This document shows, in pieces, positions 25,721 through 35,611 of a DNA stretch of 64,000 nt. Source of the stretch: Terebella lapidaria (taxonomy: Eukaryota > Annelida > Polychaeta > Terebellida > Terebellidae); assembly GCA_949152475.1 (NCBI GenBank), contig OX424564.1, positions 28,518,165 to 28,582,164 on the forward strand, read 5' to 3'. Position 1 is the first letter of the stretch. Each line of letters opens with the position of its first letter. A program made the position numbers and the translations under genes. Below the pieces are notes generated by a model, which worked only from the letters and a program-made list of their open reading frames with translations, did not search any database and was not told the origin of the DNA.

Positions 25721-26373
25721 ATGCTCAAAATCTCAGCCCTTGGGTTCATTTTTTCAAGATGTGTTGATATTTTCAATAAAATCAAATAAAAATCGAAATC
25801 TCAATTATTTCACTGTATCTAACTGAATGATGCAGCGAACTGTGGCGGTGTGTTTGTGCCATAAAGGGAGCGTGTTGGGTATATGCCACAGTCCACAGAC
25901 TGAAATGACACTTCGATTTGAAGTATTTAGCAGGAACTAGGAACTCGACGAGTCCTCCTAGTGGCTGAGACTAATTGAGGCGACTCGACCCTATGATCTC
26001 AGGAAACTATTTGTGATTTGAAAGAGCATATTGAAAATGGCTTCAGCTCAGTGTTCGTTTAAAGTACTAGCAAAACGGTCTTTATGGCATGTAATTATCA
26101 CCATCCATTCAAAAGTTACAGTACGTTGAAGACTGAAATCGGCAAATTTGCTTTTTCAAAATCCTTTAGCTAATTGGTATGCAAATGAGATATTCTTGAC
26201 GTCATTGGGGAAAGTTGTTTTAATTAGCTACTTAATATGTATTATTCATTCATTTAATGTTATGATTATTCATGAAAGCTTATTCCATATAGTTTTTAAT
26301 ATGAATAATCAGTTTCTTTGTTTTTTTCTAGGCAACCTGTGACCTTAGCAACCATGGTTGCTAGGGCCAGAAA
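25721..26373. other. Intergenic, no gene seen
   Basis: No convincing coding sequence. An 18-bp perfect palindrome (tagcaaccatggttgcta) lies at 26346-26363, ten bases before the 744-bp tandem unit begins. Confidence 0.5.
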
Positions 26374-26578
26374 CCCGCTTAGAACAGGTATTCACAAATA
26401 AAAACGGTGCCAACTCGAGCACTATATTAATTTATTTCATTAATAAAGGACAGAAAGTCTGCAGATAGCTTGACTTGGCAGGTAACAGCCATGGCGACCA
26501 TTGGTACCATTGGTACCTATGGCTCTCTCCTCCGCTGCATCATATCAGATGATTGGAGCCTGATTGATATGTGGTGCC

Positions 26579-26712
26579 TGTTTTGTATGGATCAAGTCTT
26601 GGATTGGAACTCTCTATTACGGAAGGTAATATAGGTACAAGGACATTCACGGTAAGTATTCAAGATAAGATAAGTGTACTTTAAAGTCTATTTAAAGGTA
26701 CTTGTCACAACA
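26579..26712 (-). repeat. Gypsy LTR (downstream end of the element)
   Basis: 134 bp, TG...CA ends, visually identical to 31141-31274. Preceded on the plus strand by gtgcc. Confidence 0.95.
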
Positions 26713-26755
26713 TCTCCCTTTCTTTTTTAAGAATGTCCTTCTAATGATATCAAGT

Positions 26756-29700
26756 TTATATAACAAAGTCTTGGTATCTTTCAGGTGGCTTGGTTACACG
26801 GCCTGCACGGGTTCTGGATGGATGTGGTGATGTTTTAGTCATGATCGTCGAAGACTGTGTCGGCTCGGCTTGACGGTGTGCCTTGCTTGTGTCACTGGAG
26901 CTGTTCTGGGATGTAAGCAAAGGTGTCATCTGGACGTGCCTGTCGGTTGTGGCTGTCTGTTCAGTATTCACGGCTTGGGGTACTGCTTGAGGCACTACCG
27001 GTGTTTCTGGCATCTCTGGACTGTCTCTCAGATGAATTCGATTTCGTTCGTAGGTGCGATTTCCAGCCTTGATCACATAACGTCTCGGCGTGATCTGATG
27101 CTCAACTGTAGCAGGAACCCAATTGCTTGAAGATGCTTTAACATGAGCTTTTGCCATAACAGGTTGTCCAATCACAAGTTCTGGTAGTGATTTTGCATGC
27201 TTGTCGAATGTTTGTTTTGTTTGGCGTCGTTTGGTGACTAGTTTCTCAACGACTTTCTCCGGCACACAAACTTTTGGTTTGTACATCTCTTCCGCACAAG
27301 TGAGAAAAGATCGGGTCCTCCTCGACATCAGTTTTTGGACTGGAGAATCATTCAGGCCAGGTGTGTTTCTCCATTCAAGAATAGCCTTCCAGATGTCTTG
27401 CTTGGACTTCGTAGCTCTCTTGACGATATTTTTCATGATTTTGACGGCGGATTCTGCTTTTCCATTAGATTGACTATGGTGTGGACTTGAGGTTGCGTGT
27501 TGGAAATCCCAAGACTTCGCGAATCTCTCGAACTCGTTTGATGCATAATTTGGTCCATTGTCTGAATACAGAATCACTGGTACACCGTGTGTGGCGAATG
27601 AATGTTTCATTGCTGTGATCAGTGTTCTTGATGTCATGTCTTCCAGCTCAGCAATGTCGATATAGTCTGAGTAAATGTCAACTAACACAACATAATGCTG
27701 ACCTTCATACTCGAAACAATCAGAGGCTAGAACTTGCCATGGTAAGTTCGGAAGTGGTGTAGTCATCAATGGTTCTTTCTGTTGTGATGGCTTTGACTCT
27801 TGGCAGGCAGAGCACTGACGTACTGCTTGTTCAAGGTCGGCATTCATTTGTGGCCAGAACATGATGGCTCTTGCTGCTCTTAATGTGGTCGAAATTCCCA
27901 TGTGAGAGGCATGTGCTCGTTGAATCATGTCTACTCTCAGGCTCTTCGGTATCACTATGGAAGTTCCTCGAAACACAAGTCCATTCTGTGTGACTAGTTC
28001 TGAGCGGAACTGCCAGAAGTCTCGAATACAAATCGGTACATGTGATTTGTTCTCGGGCCATCCTTTCAGGATAATGTTCATCAGTGTCAGCATGGATGAA
28101 TCAGAGTTTGTTTCTTCACGTATGCTCTGTAGTCGCTGATCTGTTACAAACAGTGATGTTTCCATGTTGATTGAAGCTATATCCTTCTGCAGACTTCTTT
28201 CTTCATCAAGTCTGTATATCCAATATGGCGGCATTGTGGTTTCATCCTTCTCCAGCGGTAGAAATGCTCGTGACAACGTGTCACTGACGTACATGTGTGG
28301 TCCAGGTTTGTACTTCACGTTGAGTGAGTATTTCTGCAAGCGTAGACGCATTCTTTGTAGTCGCTTGGGTGATGCTAGAATCGGCTTTTCAAATATCTGC
28401 ATCAATGGACGATGATCAGTCTGTACAAGAACATTGTTTTTTCCAAGGATGTAGTGATCAAATCTCTCTGTTGCGAAGACGATTGCCAGACACTCTTTTT
28501 CAATTTGAGCATAGTTTCTCTCAGCGCTGGTAAGAGCACGTGAGGCGTATGCCACTGGTCGATCATCTTGAGTCAACACTGCTCCTACTCCAACGTCCGA
28601 ACAATCAGCTTCTATGCAGACCTCTTTGGTGACATCATAGTGTTTCAACACTGGGGCCTGACTCAACAATGTCTTGATTTTGGTGAATGCTTCATCATGA
28701 ACTTTCTCCCATGTGAAGTCAGCATCAGTATCTGTGAGTCTTCTCAGAGGCTCTGCAACAGTACTAAGCTGTGGTAGAAATCTGGCAAGATATGTGACCA
28801 TGCCCAGTAGTCTCTGTGTAGACTTGACGTCATCTGGTCGTGGCATCTGTACGATTGCTCGTATTTTTTCAGGATCTGGGGCCATGCCTTCTGAGCTTAT
28901 CACATGTCCTAGGTATGAAACTTTTTCCAGCTTGTATCTGAATTTCTTCGTGTTGAGTTTCAGTCCCACTTTTCTGCATCTTTGGAAAAGTGCTTCTAGG
29001 GCTTCATCATGTGACTTCTCAGCTTCAGTCAAGTTCTTGCCATTTCCATAGAGAATGATGTCATCAGCTATGACTTCTATGTTGGGTAGTCCTTCTAATG
29101 CCTCATCTAGACGTCTCTGGAACTCTTCAGGGGCAGAAGTAATTCCGAATGGCATCCTCAACCATCTGTAACGGCCTTGTGGCGTCCAGGAGGTAGTCAG
29201 ATAGCTAGACTCATCATCTAACTCGACTTGGAGAAAACCATCTTTGGCGTCTATCACTGAGAATAACTTCGCATTAGCCAGATTTGCTGTGACTTCATCA
29301 ACAGTTCTGGTCGGATAACAACACCTTTTGATAGCTCTGTTCAGGTTACTTGGATCCAAACAGATTCTCAGTTTTCCTGGCTTCTGAACTGCCACAAAAT
29401 TGCTGATCCATGGAGTTGGTGTGACTACTTTTGCTATAATGCCATTCTTTTCCATATCGTCCAGCTTCATCTTGAGGGCTGGTCTTAACGGAATTGGTAC
29501 TCTGCGTCGAGTGTTTTGAATGGGCCTGATAGCAGGATCAACTTCAATGTGGTACTTTCCTGGCAGTTTTCCCAGTCCCGAGAACAAGTCCTTGTTGTGC
29601 TCGATGACAGATGCTTTTGATTTCATGTACAACTCTCCTGTTGTATCCAGTTTGTTCACCAGGTGTTCATGGTTTATGTTCAGCAACTGTAGACCTTCAC

Positions 29701-30904
29701 TGGCTCTCCCAGACAACAGTGATGTTGGAGCATCTTCTAGTACCTCGAATTTCACTTTCTTGGTGATGTTTCCGACTGTGCAGTAGAGTACTGTGCTTCC
29801 AACTGGCTTTATTGTGTCATGATTATAGAGTCTGAGCACTGCTTTAGACGGATGTATTCTGGCCCCGGTTATTCGGTCATAGTCTTCCAACTTGAGTGTG
29901 TTGCATGAAGCTCCTGTGTCTAGTTGAAAGTAACAGCTGGTCCCGGTTGTGTTGCTTTCTGTTGGTCGTAACGTTAAGGAGACAAAGTACTGTTTCTTTG
30001 TACTGTCTACCACACTATAGATGCTATCATCGCTTTCTGTTTCTTGTACTTGATTGACTGTCTTTTTCTTTGTCTTCTTTTTCTTGGTCTTTTTCTTGAC
30101 TTTCTCGGTTTGCTGCTGTGGTTTTTCCTGTTGGACAGACTTGCATGCCACAGCTAAGTGGTTTCTTCTCTTGCATTTCGCACAAGTCTGACCATACGCC
30201 GGACAGTTTCCTCGGGCGTGTTCTTCTCCACAGTACTTGCATTGTCGTTGCTTGATGAAGTGGACGGCTTCAGTGTTTTCAAGTGCTTTGGCCTGTATTG
30301 CTGCTGCTTCAGAGCTGCGACATATCTCATATGCTTTGGTCAAAGTCAGGCCAGTTTCACGCAGAAGTCGACTGCGTGTCGCTGCATCACGAATTCCAAT
30401 GACGATACGGTCCCTCAGCATGTCATCATATAGCGTACCATAATCACAAGTGGCTGCCAATTTCCGAAGCTTGCTCAGAAATTGTTCAATTGTTTCACCA
30501 GCAGCTTGTGTTGTGGAATTGAACAAATATCTCTCATAGATGATATTTCTGTGTGGCTCAAAATGTTCACTCAGTTTGTTCAATATAACATCAGGGTCCT
30601 TTCTGTCATTGTCATTGAGTGGCAAATTTTCATAAACTTCATAACAGTCTTTGCCGATGACTGACAAAAGTGTAGCCACTTGCACAGCTTTGTCTTTTGA
30701 CTTCAAGTCGGTAGCTACTATGTAATTTGTCCAGCTCACCTTGAAAAACTTGAAATTGTTCGCCAAATCCCCTTTCATGTCCATTTTATTCGGTGGTGGA
30801 ATCAACGATTGAGCCATTTTGATGAAATGTTTGAGGCTTGTCAAACTCAAAATGTCAATGTTCCGGAATTGAACACACACCGTGTACAACGCAAGTGTCA
30901 ACAA
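26756..30904 (-). CDS. Gypsy gag-pol polyprotein
   Basis: Single frame of up to 1382 residues; a start at MAQSLIPPPNK shortly inside is also possible. In order: a gag region, two zinc knuckles (CKYCGEEHARGNC and CAKCKRRNHLAVAC), a lysine-rich linker, aspartic protease (LDTGASCN), reverse transcriptase (VIADDIILYG), RNase H (CIEADCSDVGVGAVL), the integrase HHCC finger and DDE core (ILYSDNGPNYASNEF), and a C-terminal tail. The order protease-RT-RH-integrase is that of Ty3/Gypsy. It belongs to the element and not to the host gene set. Confidence 0.95.
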   Translation of the reverse strand: MLTLALYTVCVQFRNIDILSLTSLKHFIKMAQSLIPPPNKMDMKGDLANNFKFFKVSWTNYIVATDLKSKDKAVQVATLLSVIGKDCYEVYENLPLNDNDRKDPDVILNKLSEHFEPHRNIIYERYLFNSTTQAAGETIEQFLSKLRKLAATCDYGTLYDDMLRDRIVIGIRDAATRSRLLRETGLTLTKAYEICRSSEAAAIQAKALENTEAVHFIKQRQCKYCGEEHARGNCPAYGQTCAKCKRRNHLAVACKSVQQEKPQQQTEKVKKKTKKKKTKKKTVNQVQETESDDSIYSVVDSTKKQYFVSLTLRPTESNTTGTSCYFQLDTGASCNTLKLEDYDRITGARIHPSKAVLRLYNHDTIKPVGSTVLYCTVGNITKKVKFEVLEDAPTSLLSGRASEGLQLLNINHEHLVNKLDTTGELYMKSKASVIEHNKDLFSGLGKLPGKYHIEVDPAIRPIQNTRRRVPIPLRPALKMKLDDMEKNGIIAKVVTPTPWISNFVAVQKPGKLRICLDPSNLNRAIKRCCYPTRTVDEVTANLANAKLFSVIDAKDGFLQVELDDESSYLTTSWTPQGRYRWLRMPFGITSAPEEFQRRLDEALEGLPNIEVIADDIILYGNGKNLTEAEKSHDEALEALFQRCRKVGLKLNTKKFRYKLEKVSYLGHVISSEGMAPDPEKIRAIVQMPRPDDVKSTQRLLGMVTYLARFLPQLSTVAEPLRRLTDTDADFTWEKVHDEAFTKIKTLLSQAPVLKHYDVTKEVCIEADCSDVGVGAVLTQDDRPVAYASRALTSAERNYAQIEKECLAIVFATERFDHYILGKNNVLVQTDHRPLMQIFEKPILASPKRLQRMRLRLQKYSLNVKYKPGPHMYVSDTLSRAFLPLEKDETTMPPYWIYRLDEERSLQKDIASINMETSLFVTDQRLQSIREETNSDSSMLTLMNIILKGWPENKSHVPICIRDFWQFRSELVTQNGLVFRGTSIVIPKSLRVDMIQRAHASHMGISTTLRAARAIMFWPQMNADLEQAVRQCSACQESKPSQQKEPLMTTPLPNLPWQVLASDCFEYEGQHYVVLVDIYSDYIDIAELEDMTSRTLITAMKHSFATHGVPVILYSDNGPNYASNEFERFAKSWDFQHATSSPHHSQSNGKAESAVKIMKNIVKRATKSKQDIWKAILEWRNTPGLNDSPVQKLMSRRTRSFLTCAEEMYKPKVCVPEKVVEKLVTKRRQTKQTFDKHAKSLPELVIGQPVMAKAHVKASSSNWVPATVEHQITPRRYVIKAGNRTYERNRIHLRDSPEMPETPVVPQAVPQAVNTEQTATTDRHVQMTPLLTSQNSSSDTSKAHRQAEPTQSSTIMTKTSPHPSRTRAGRVTKPPERYQDFVI

Positions 30905-31140
30905 CGCTGATTATCGATTTTTTTCCCCTGGACGCTGCTCATCCAATGTGCGGTGGCGGCGATATGTGGCGGCGATCCAGTTCGAATTCAAAATCCACTT
31001 CTAATTTGTAGCCTATCCGTACAAATTGTGATTTCGAATTGTTCTATGTCGTATTATCCAAATGCACACTTGACATAATGTTCTGTTTTTCCTTTCTTTT
31101 CCAGATTTTCATGTCGAAACGTGCTGAATTTCTGACACCA

Positions 31141-31274
31141 TGTTTTGTATGGATCAAGTCTTGGATTGGAACTCTCTATTACGGAAGGTAATATAGGTAC
31201 AAGGACATTCACGGTAAGTATTCAAGATAAGATAAGTGTACTTTAAAGTCTATTTAAAGGTACTTGTCACAACA
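31141..31274 (-). repeat. Gypsy LTR (upstream, promoter-bearing end of the element)
   Basis: 134 bp, TG...CA ends, visually identical to 26579-26712. Followed on the plus strand by gtgcc, the target duplication. Confidence 0.95.
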
Positions 31275-32562
31275 GTGCCCATGTTATCTGGACGTGCAAA
31301 ACAATCTCATTTTACTTTACTGAGCCTGCATTCCGTCCAGTGTGTTCATGGTGCAGTTTTTGGAGATGATCTAGTGAGCATTTGGAGATGATCAAGATGA
31401 GCTGGTATGTTTTGGATGGAAACTAAAAAAAATATGTCTTGAGTCCTGATTTGGATGAGGTCGAAAGTAGTGATGCCGTCCCTTCAGCTTGGGATGTCCT
31501 CATGGTTATGTGACGTCATAGGTAGTTATTACTGACTCGGTAGTGTACCCGCCTCAATGTTAGTTTGGAGTTACACCGTCAAAAGGTACCTGATAATCCT
31601 CGTAGCTCTCCTTTACGTTATAAGTAGCGAATATGGGTTTATAGTCGTGCGGTACAGTTACCGTACAGGTTGTAATTTTTTTGTGTCTAATCAGAATTGA
31701 CCAATGACTTGGGGTTAAGAGCAAAGTATATAATTCATGATGTTGAACCCTATCATCATTCTATTCCAGACGGCAAAGCAACAACACTGACTTGCCCCTC
31801 AAGCTGTACATTCCAGCTCCCGCTTAGAACAGGTATTCACAAATAAAAACGGTGCCAACTCGAGCACTATATTAATTTAATTCATTAATAAAGGACAGAA
31901 AGTCTGCAGATAGCTTGACTTGGCAGGTAACAGCCATGGCGACCATTGGTACCATTGGTACCTATGGCTCTCTCCTCCGCTGCATCATATCAGATGATTG
32001 GAGCCTGATTGATATGTGGTGCCCATGTTATCTGGACGTGCAAAACAAACTCATTTTACTTTACTGAGCCTGCATTCCGTCCAGTGTGTTCATGGTGTAG
32101 TTTTTGGAGATGATCTAGTGAGCATTTGGAGATGATCAAGATGAGCTGGTATGTTTTGGATGGAAACTAAAAAAAATATGTCTTGACTCCTGATTTGGAT
32201 GAGGTCGAAAGTAGTGATGCCGTCCCTTCAGCTTGGGATGTCCTCATGGTTATGTGACGTCATAGGTAGTTATTACTGACTCGGTAGTGTACCCGCCTCA
32301 ATGTTAGTTTGGAGTTACACCGTCAAAAGGTACCTGATAATCCTCGTAGCTCTCCTTTACGTTATAAGTAGCGAATATGGGTTTATAGTCGTGCGGTACA
32401 GTTACCGTACAGGTTGTAATTTTTTTGTGTCTAATCAGAATCGACCAATGACTTGGGGTTAAGAGCAAAGTATATAATTCATGATGTTGAACCCTATCAT
32501 CATTCTATTCCAGACGGCAAAGCAACAACACTGACTTGCCCCTCAAGCTGTACATTCCAGCT

Positions 32563-34289
32563 CCCGGTGCGTGGGGGAAATATGAAGGCAGCGAGAACTT
32601 GCCGCTGATGATAAGGTTAACCTTATCATCCAATGTGGAAAAACGACATGGATCAAATCTCCTTGGAATCTGGTGAAATATTTCGTGCCCGACCGGGATT
32701 ATATGGCTATTCAAGACTAGGGATGGCAGTTATCCCTCTACAACGTCACCAGGTCTGTGGTATTCCTCTCATGCAGTTTATACAGGGGATATCTATGACT
32801 CCGAACTCCAATGACTTCGTTTTACATGCGGAAAATAACGCCATCGTCCCGAACGATCTCATGTCCATGTCTTCGAAGGATCAGAGCAACATGGATTTGT
32901 TAACGAACGATGAAGGATCCCCACTAATCGATCAACTCCATACAACTATACCTCCTTGAAACGTCAAGCCCATGAGTAATACACAACCCATGGATTGGCA
33001 GTCAGATGAGATACCATGCTTCAGCTGTGGGGCATTGTTTTTTAAAGCTATATAATCACTTTTAGAATTGGTAAAATGTATTTATTCTGTAATAGCTTTG
33101 TTTTGTCTATAGAATGAGAAATCGTAGGAATTTGAGTCTGAAAATGTGTATTACATGCCTAAATTGAGTTGCCAAATCAAGATTCAAACTCAGGCCAGTC
33201 AATCTCGCATCAATTTTTTCCTCAAAGCGGCCCACCTTGCGGGCGAATTCTACACACAGTCTCATGACGTCATCAATGGTATATGTCTAGACACTGTGGC
33301 AATCGGCAATGTAATCAGGCCGATCATTCTCTATCCACTGTTTTCATGCACGATTAACTGCAATTTTCTAAGTATCTGTTGTCGAACTGTGCATATTTCC
33401 TATGTATTCCCGACTATCTCAAGGTGTACTTTCAAGTTTGCGTGACAAACAAGAATGCTAAATTTGGCTGATTTTAAAATAGATTACAACTTTAAAACTA
33501 TATATGAGTTAAATATGAACATGCCGAGATGTCCACCCCATGAGGATGATTTTTTGGAAGACAAGTCCCACCAGAGAAATGGATGAAAGCACATTCAATT
33601 TCATACATGTACTAAAGGTTGTTCGTGATATAGAAGAAATAAGTCTCAGAGGGAGAGGTTTCGCAAAGAACCAGAAACAAAGTGAATTGATTAATGTCTA
33701 CAAGTGATGAATTGCATCGATCTGCTCCAAAGAAGTCAGAGGAATTGAGAATTTGGTTGACGATTGCAGCACGTGATAGCTACTTATGTAAAGACGCACT
33801 TGGTGGCTATCAAAATGTTGAATTAACACGTAAGCTGATTCCGAGACAGATGCAAGGTGTATCCTGGGCCGAGACGTGAATGAAAAGAGCCTCAAGTAGG
33901 CTACATGTTGCATTGTGTCATGGAAGATTTGGTATTTGGATTTGGAATTTGGTGAAATATTTCCTGCCCGACCAGGATTATATGGTTATACAAGTTTATT
34001 GTGGGTTAACTAAATTGTAGTTGAATAAACTGAATTGAATTGAAAAGTCCTCACTGCGAATCGTCCATGTCGTTGTTGTTGTTGAATTGGAGATTCCTCC
34101 CCGTTGGGAGCACCGTGTGAAGCTGAATAGCCCAGTTCACATAAAAATCAGTCTTGGTAGTGGGGTAAAAGCGTCTAAAAGCATCAGTAAGCATCCTAAA
34201 AGCAGTATGTACAGAGTTGTGGTGCTAAGATATGTGAGATCTCTGCTTCCTCGATCGCCTCGACTGAGACTCCGCAGTGTCCAGGAGCT
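32563..34289. other. Intergenic, mostly featureless
   Basis: No gene recognised. A short duplicated segment occurs near 32660-32715 and near 33945-33995 (ggtgaaatatttcgtgcccg and a diverged partner), the second followed by a ttgaattgaa-rich end (near 34022-34045) that resembles the 3' tail of a LINE or SINE. The plus-strand open stretch 32633-32959 has no family signature. Confidence 0.5.
32607..32630. repeat. 24-bp perfect palindrome
   Basis: The arm gatgataaggtt is followed directly by its reverse complement with no spacer. It lies 45 bp after the end of the 744-bp tandem unit. Could be a protein-binding palindrome or a transposon scar. Confidence 0.8.
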
Positions 34290-34784
34290 TTCATCGTAAC
34301 AGGTGCAGGTGGTAGATCCAGTTTCTGGAGATGGCCTCGACCCGATCAGTGGCAGATGTATCCATGACAGTGCAGCAGTGAGAGATATCAAGTACAGACT
34401 GGAGCTGGTCCGCATCAGACATGTCAGTCCAGCAGAGGCCCATGACGGCGACAGCAGCTTCCATCTCTCTGATGTGTATGGCACGTGCATCATGGAGCAC
34501 AGGGCATCTGAGAATGAAGTGGAGTCTATCTTCGGGTTCGGTGTCACAAAGTTGACAGACGGAAGACATAAGTGAGAGTCCTTCATTGAAGATTACTTCA
34601 TGTGCTTGGAGTCTGTAGGTGCCGGTCATCAGGCGAACTTTGATGAAGGCCTTGACTGTGTCCCTGTGTGAGAACATGGAGCTCCTCCACACGAGTGCCG
34701 CGATCTGAGCATCCAGAGAGCATGGAGAGTCCTCAGAAAGAAACAGGAATGAGTTTTGTATGCTGGCTTGTTCTGTAGCTTTGT

Positions 34785-34983
34785 GATTCCAGTAGGAGGA
34801 GATGTGTGGTAGGTGACGCGGGTTCGATCCCCGTCACCGGCACAAAGTAGGTGGAGTTTTCATCCTGGCAATGCAAAGGTTTCTCCATTCGAATGTGCTT
34901 TCCAAATTCTAAATTGTCACCCGACGGGGGATGGGGAAGACAGGCAGAATTACCTACCATCATGGACCGTCGTTAAATAAATC

Positions 34984-35036
<53 letters not shown>
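34785..35036 (+). mobile_element. tRNA-type SINE inserted in the LINE remnant
   Basis: ggttcgatccccgtcaccgg (about 34815-34834) contains a canonical RNA polymerase III B box (GGTTCGATCCC) in tRNA T-arm context. It is followed by an unrelated body of about 140 bp and a tail of taaataaatc plus ATT repeats. The insertion separates two parts of the LINE protein. The left boundary is uncertain because the A box could not be placed. Confidence 0.65.
34984..35035. repeat. (ATT)n microsatellite, SINE tail
   Basis: About 17 trinucleotide repeats at the 3' end of the SINE. Such tails commonly expand after insertion. Confidence 0.95.
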
Positions 35037-35611
35037 GTTCCATACTGTGCGTTTCCACGCCAACTTGTTCGGGACCTCCATCAGGAGCTCATGGATGTTT
35101 GGGAGTTGGTACTTTTGCAGAATGTGGCCGACATAGATGTACCCGCTAGACGACTGGAGAGACTTGGCAGCGAGCTGACGAGTGGCGATCTTAGCCTCGA
35201 CTGAGTCAGGGGAGCTGATGACGTTCCTGAACAGGGCCGACACCCGGCGATCAATCACGGCTTCCACTGGGAGCATCCCAATGAGGCCAAGGACGGCTGT
35301 GTTAGAGGCTCTGTCTGGGAGACCTTGAAGTTGCCTCAGTTTCTGATTCTGGAAGTTCTCCAAGAGCTTGATCTGCTTGGCCTTAAGCATCCAGAGTTCG
35401 GATCCATACAGGAGGCGAGGGAGTATGTGTGTGGACCAAATGTATGTGGACCATGGATCAGATTTACTGTGTAGTCAGTGTTTATCTTAAAGGCGGAAGC
35501 CGAGTTGTCTTGAACTCTGTTTTTGACTTTTCTGACTCGTTTTTACATGTGTCCATTGAACAGCTTAAAAACGCATTTGACATAATAGTGTGGGCTGGTC
35601 AGAACGCTGCC

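Larger units (their letters stand above)
26579..31274 (-). mobile_element. Ty3/Gypsy LTR retrotransposon, young and whole-looking
   Basis: Length 4696 bp, with 134-bp LTRs at both ends that look identical and a 5-bp target duplication gtgcc (26574-26578 and 31275-31279). Reading the minus strand, TGGTGTCAGAA directly after the upstream LTR fits a primer-binding site for a leucine-type tRNA. A polypurine tract (26713-26728) abuts the downstream LTR. One long reading frame holds gag and pol. Identical LTRs and an intact target site argue for recent insertion. Very short LTRs and a single frame recall the Mag-like branch, but the lineage is tentative. The empty site is preserved in unit 2 at about 32023. 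Confidence 0.95.
26374..32562 (+). repeat. Two tandem 744-bp units, the first split by a Gypsy element
   Basis: Unit 1 is 26374-26578 plus 31280-31818; unit 2 is 31819-32562. With the inserted element and its duplicated target removed, both are 744 bp. By eye they differ at about five positions. The junction (ccagctcccgcttagaac) shows unit end joined head-to-tail to unit start. No open frame of note is present. It could be a plain segmental duplication or a tandem-inserting non-autonomous element of a Penelope- or satellite-like type; nothing decides. Confidence 0.85.
34290..35435 (-). mobile_element. LINE remnant: C-terminal part of a reverse transcriptase protein
   Basis: On the minus strand 35435-35037 encodes ILPRLLYGSELWMLKAKQ, then LLENFQNQKLRQLQGLP and LGLIGMLPVEAVIDRRVS, the post-RT region typical of Jockey/CR1-like LINE proteins. 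After the SINE insertion, 34760-34291 continues with ALVWRSSMF and a zinc-finger-like end (CQLCDTEPEDRLHFILRC), also typical of LINE C-termini. The RT core and endonuclease are absent, so the copy is 5'-truncated. It lies just upstream of the PTPN1/2-like gene on the opposite strand. Confidence 0.8.

Noticed and set aside
26346-26363. 18-bp palindrome as an RFX X-box
   Set aside because: The half sites are in the reverse arrangement (GCAAC...GTTGC instead of GTTGC...GCAAC), so it does not fit the RFX consensus.
31819-32562. Hammerhead ribozyme in the 744-bp unit (retrozyme idea)
   Set aside because: Nearest match (cctgatttggatgaggtcgaa) lacks the uninterrupted CTGANGA core and a matching stem.
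34805-34840. Possible tRNA gene because of the perfect B box
   Set aside because: No acceptor stem, A box at proper spacing or anticodon arm could be found; followed by a SINE body and ATT tail.
34733-34963. Small open frame containing VPVTGIEPASPT
   Set aside because: This sequence is the familiar product of translating a tRNA T-arm / B box backwards; it is the SINE, not a gene.
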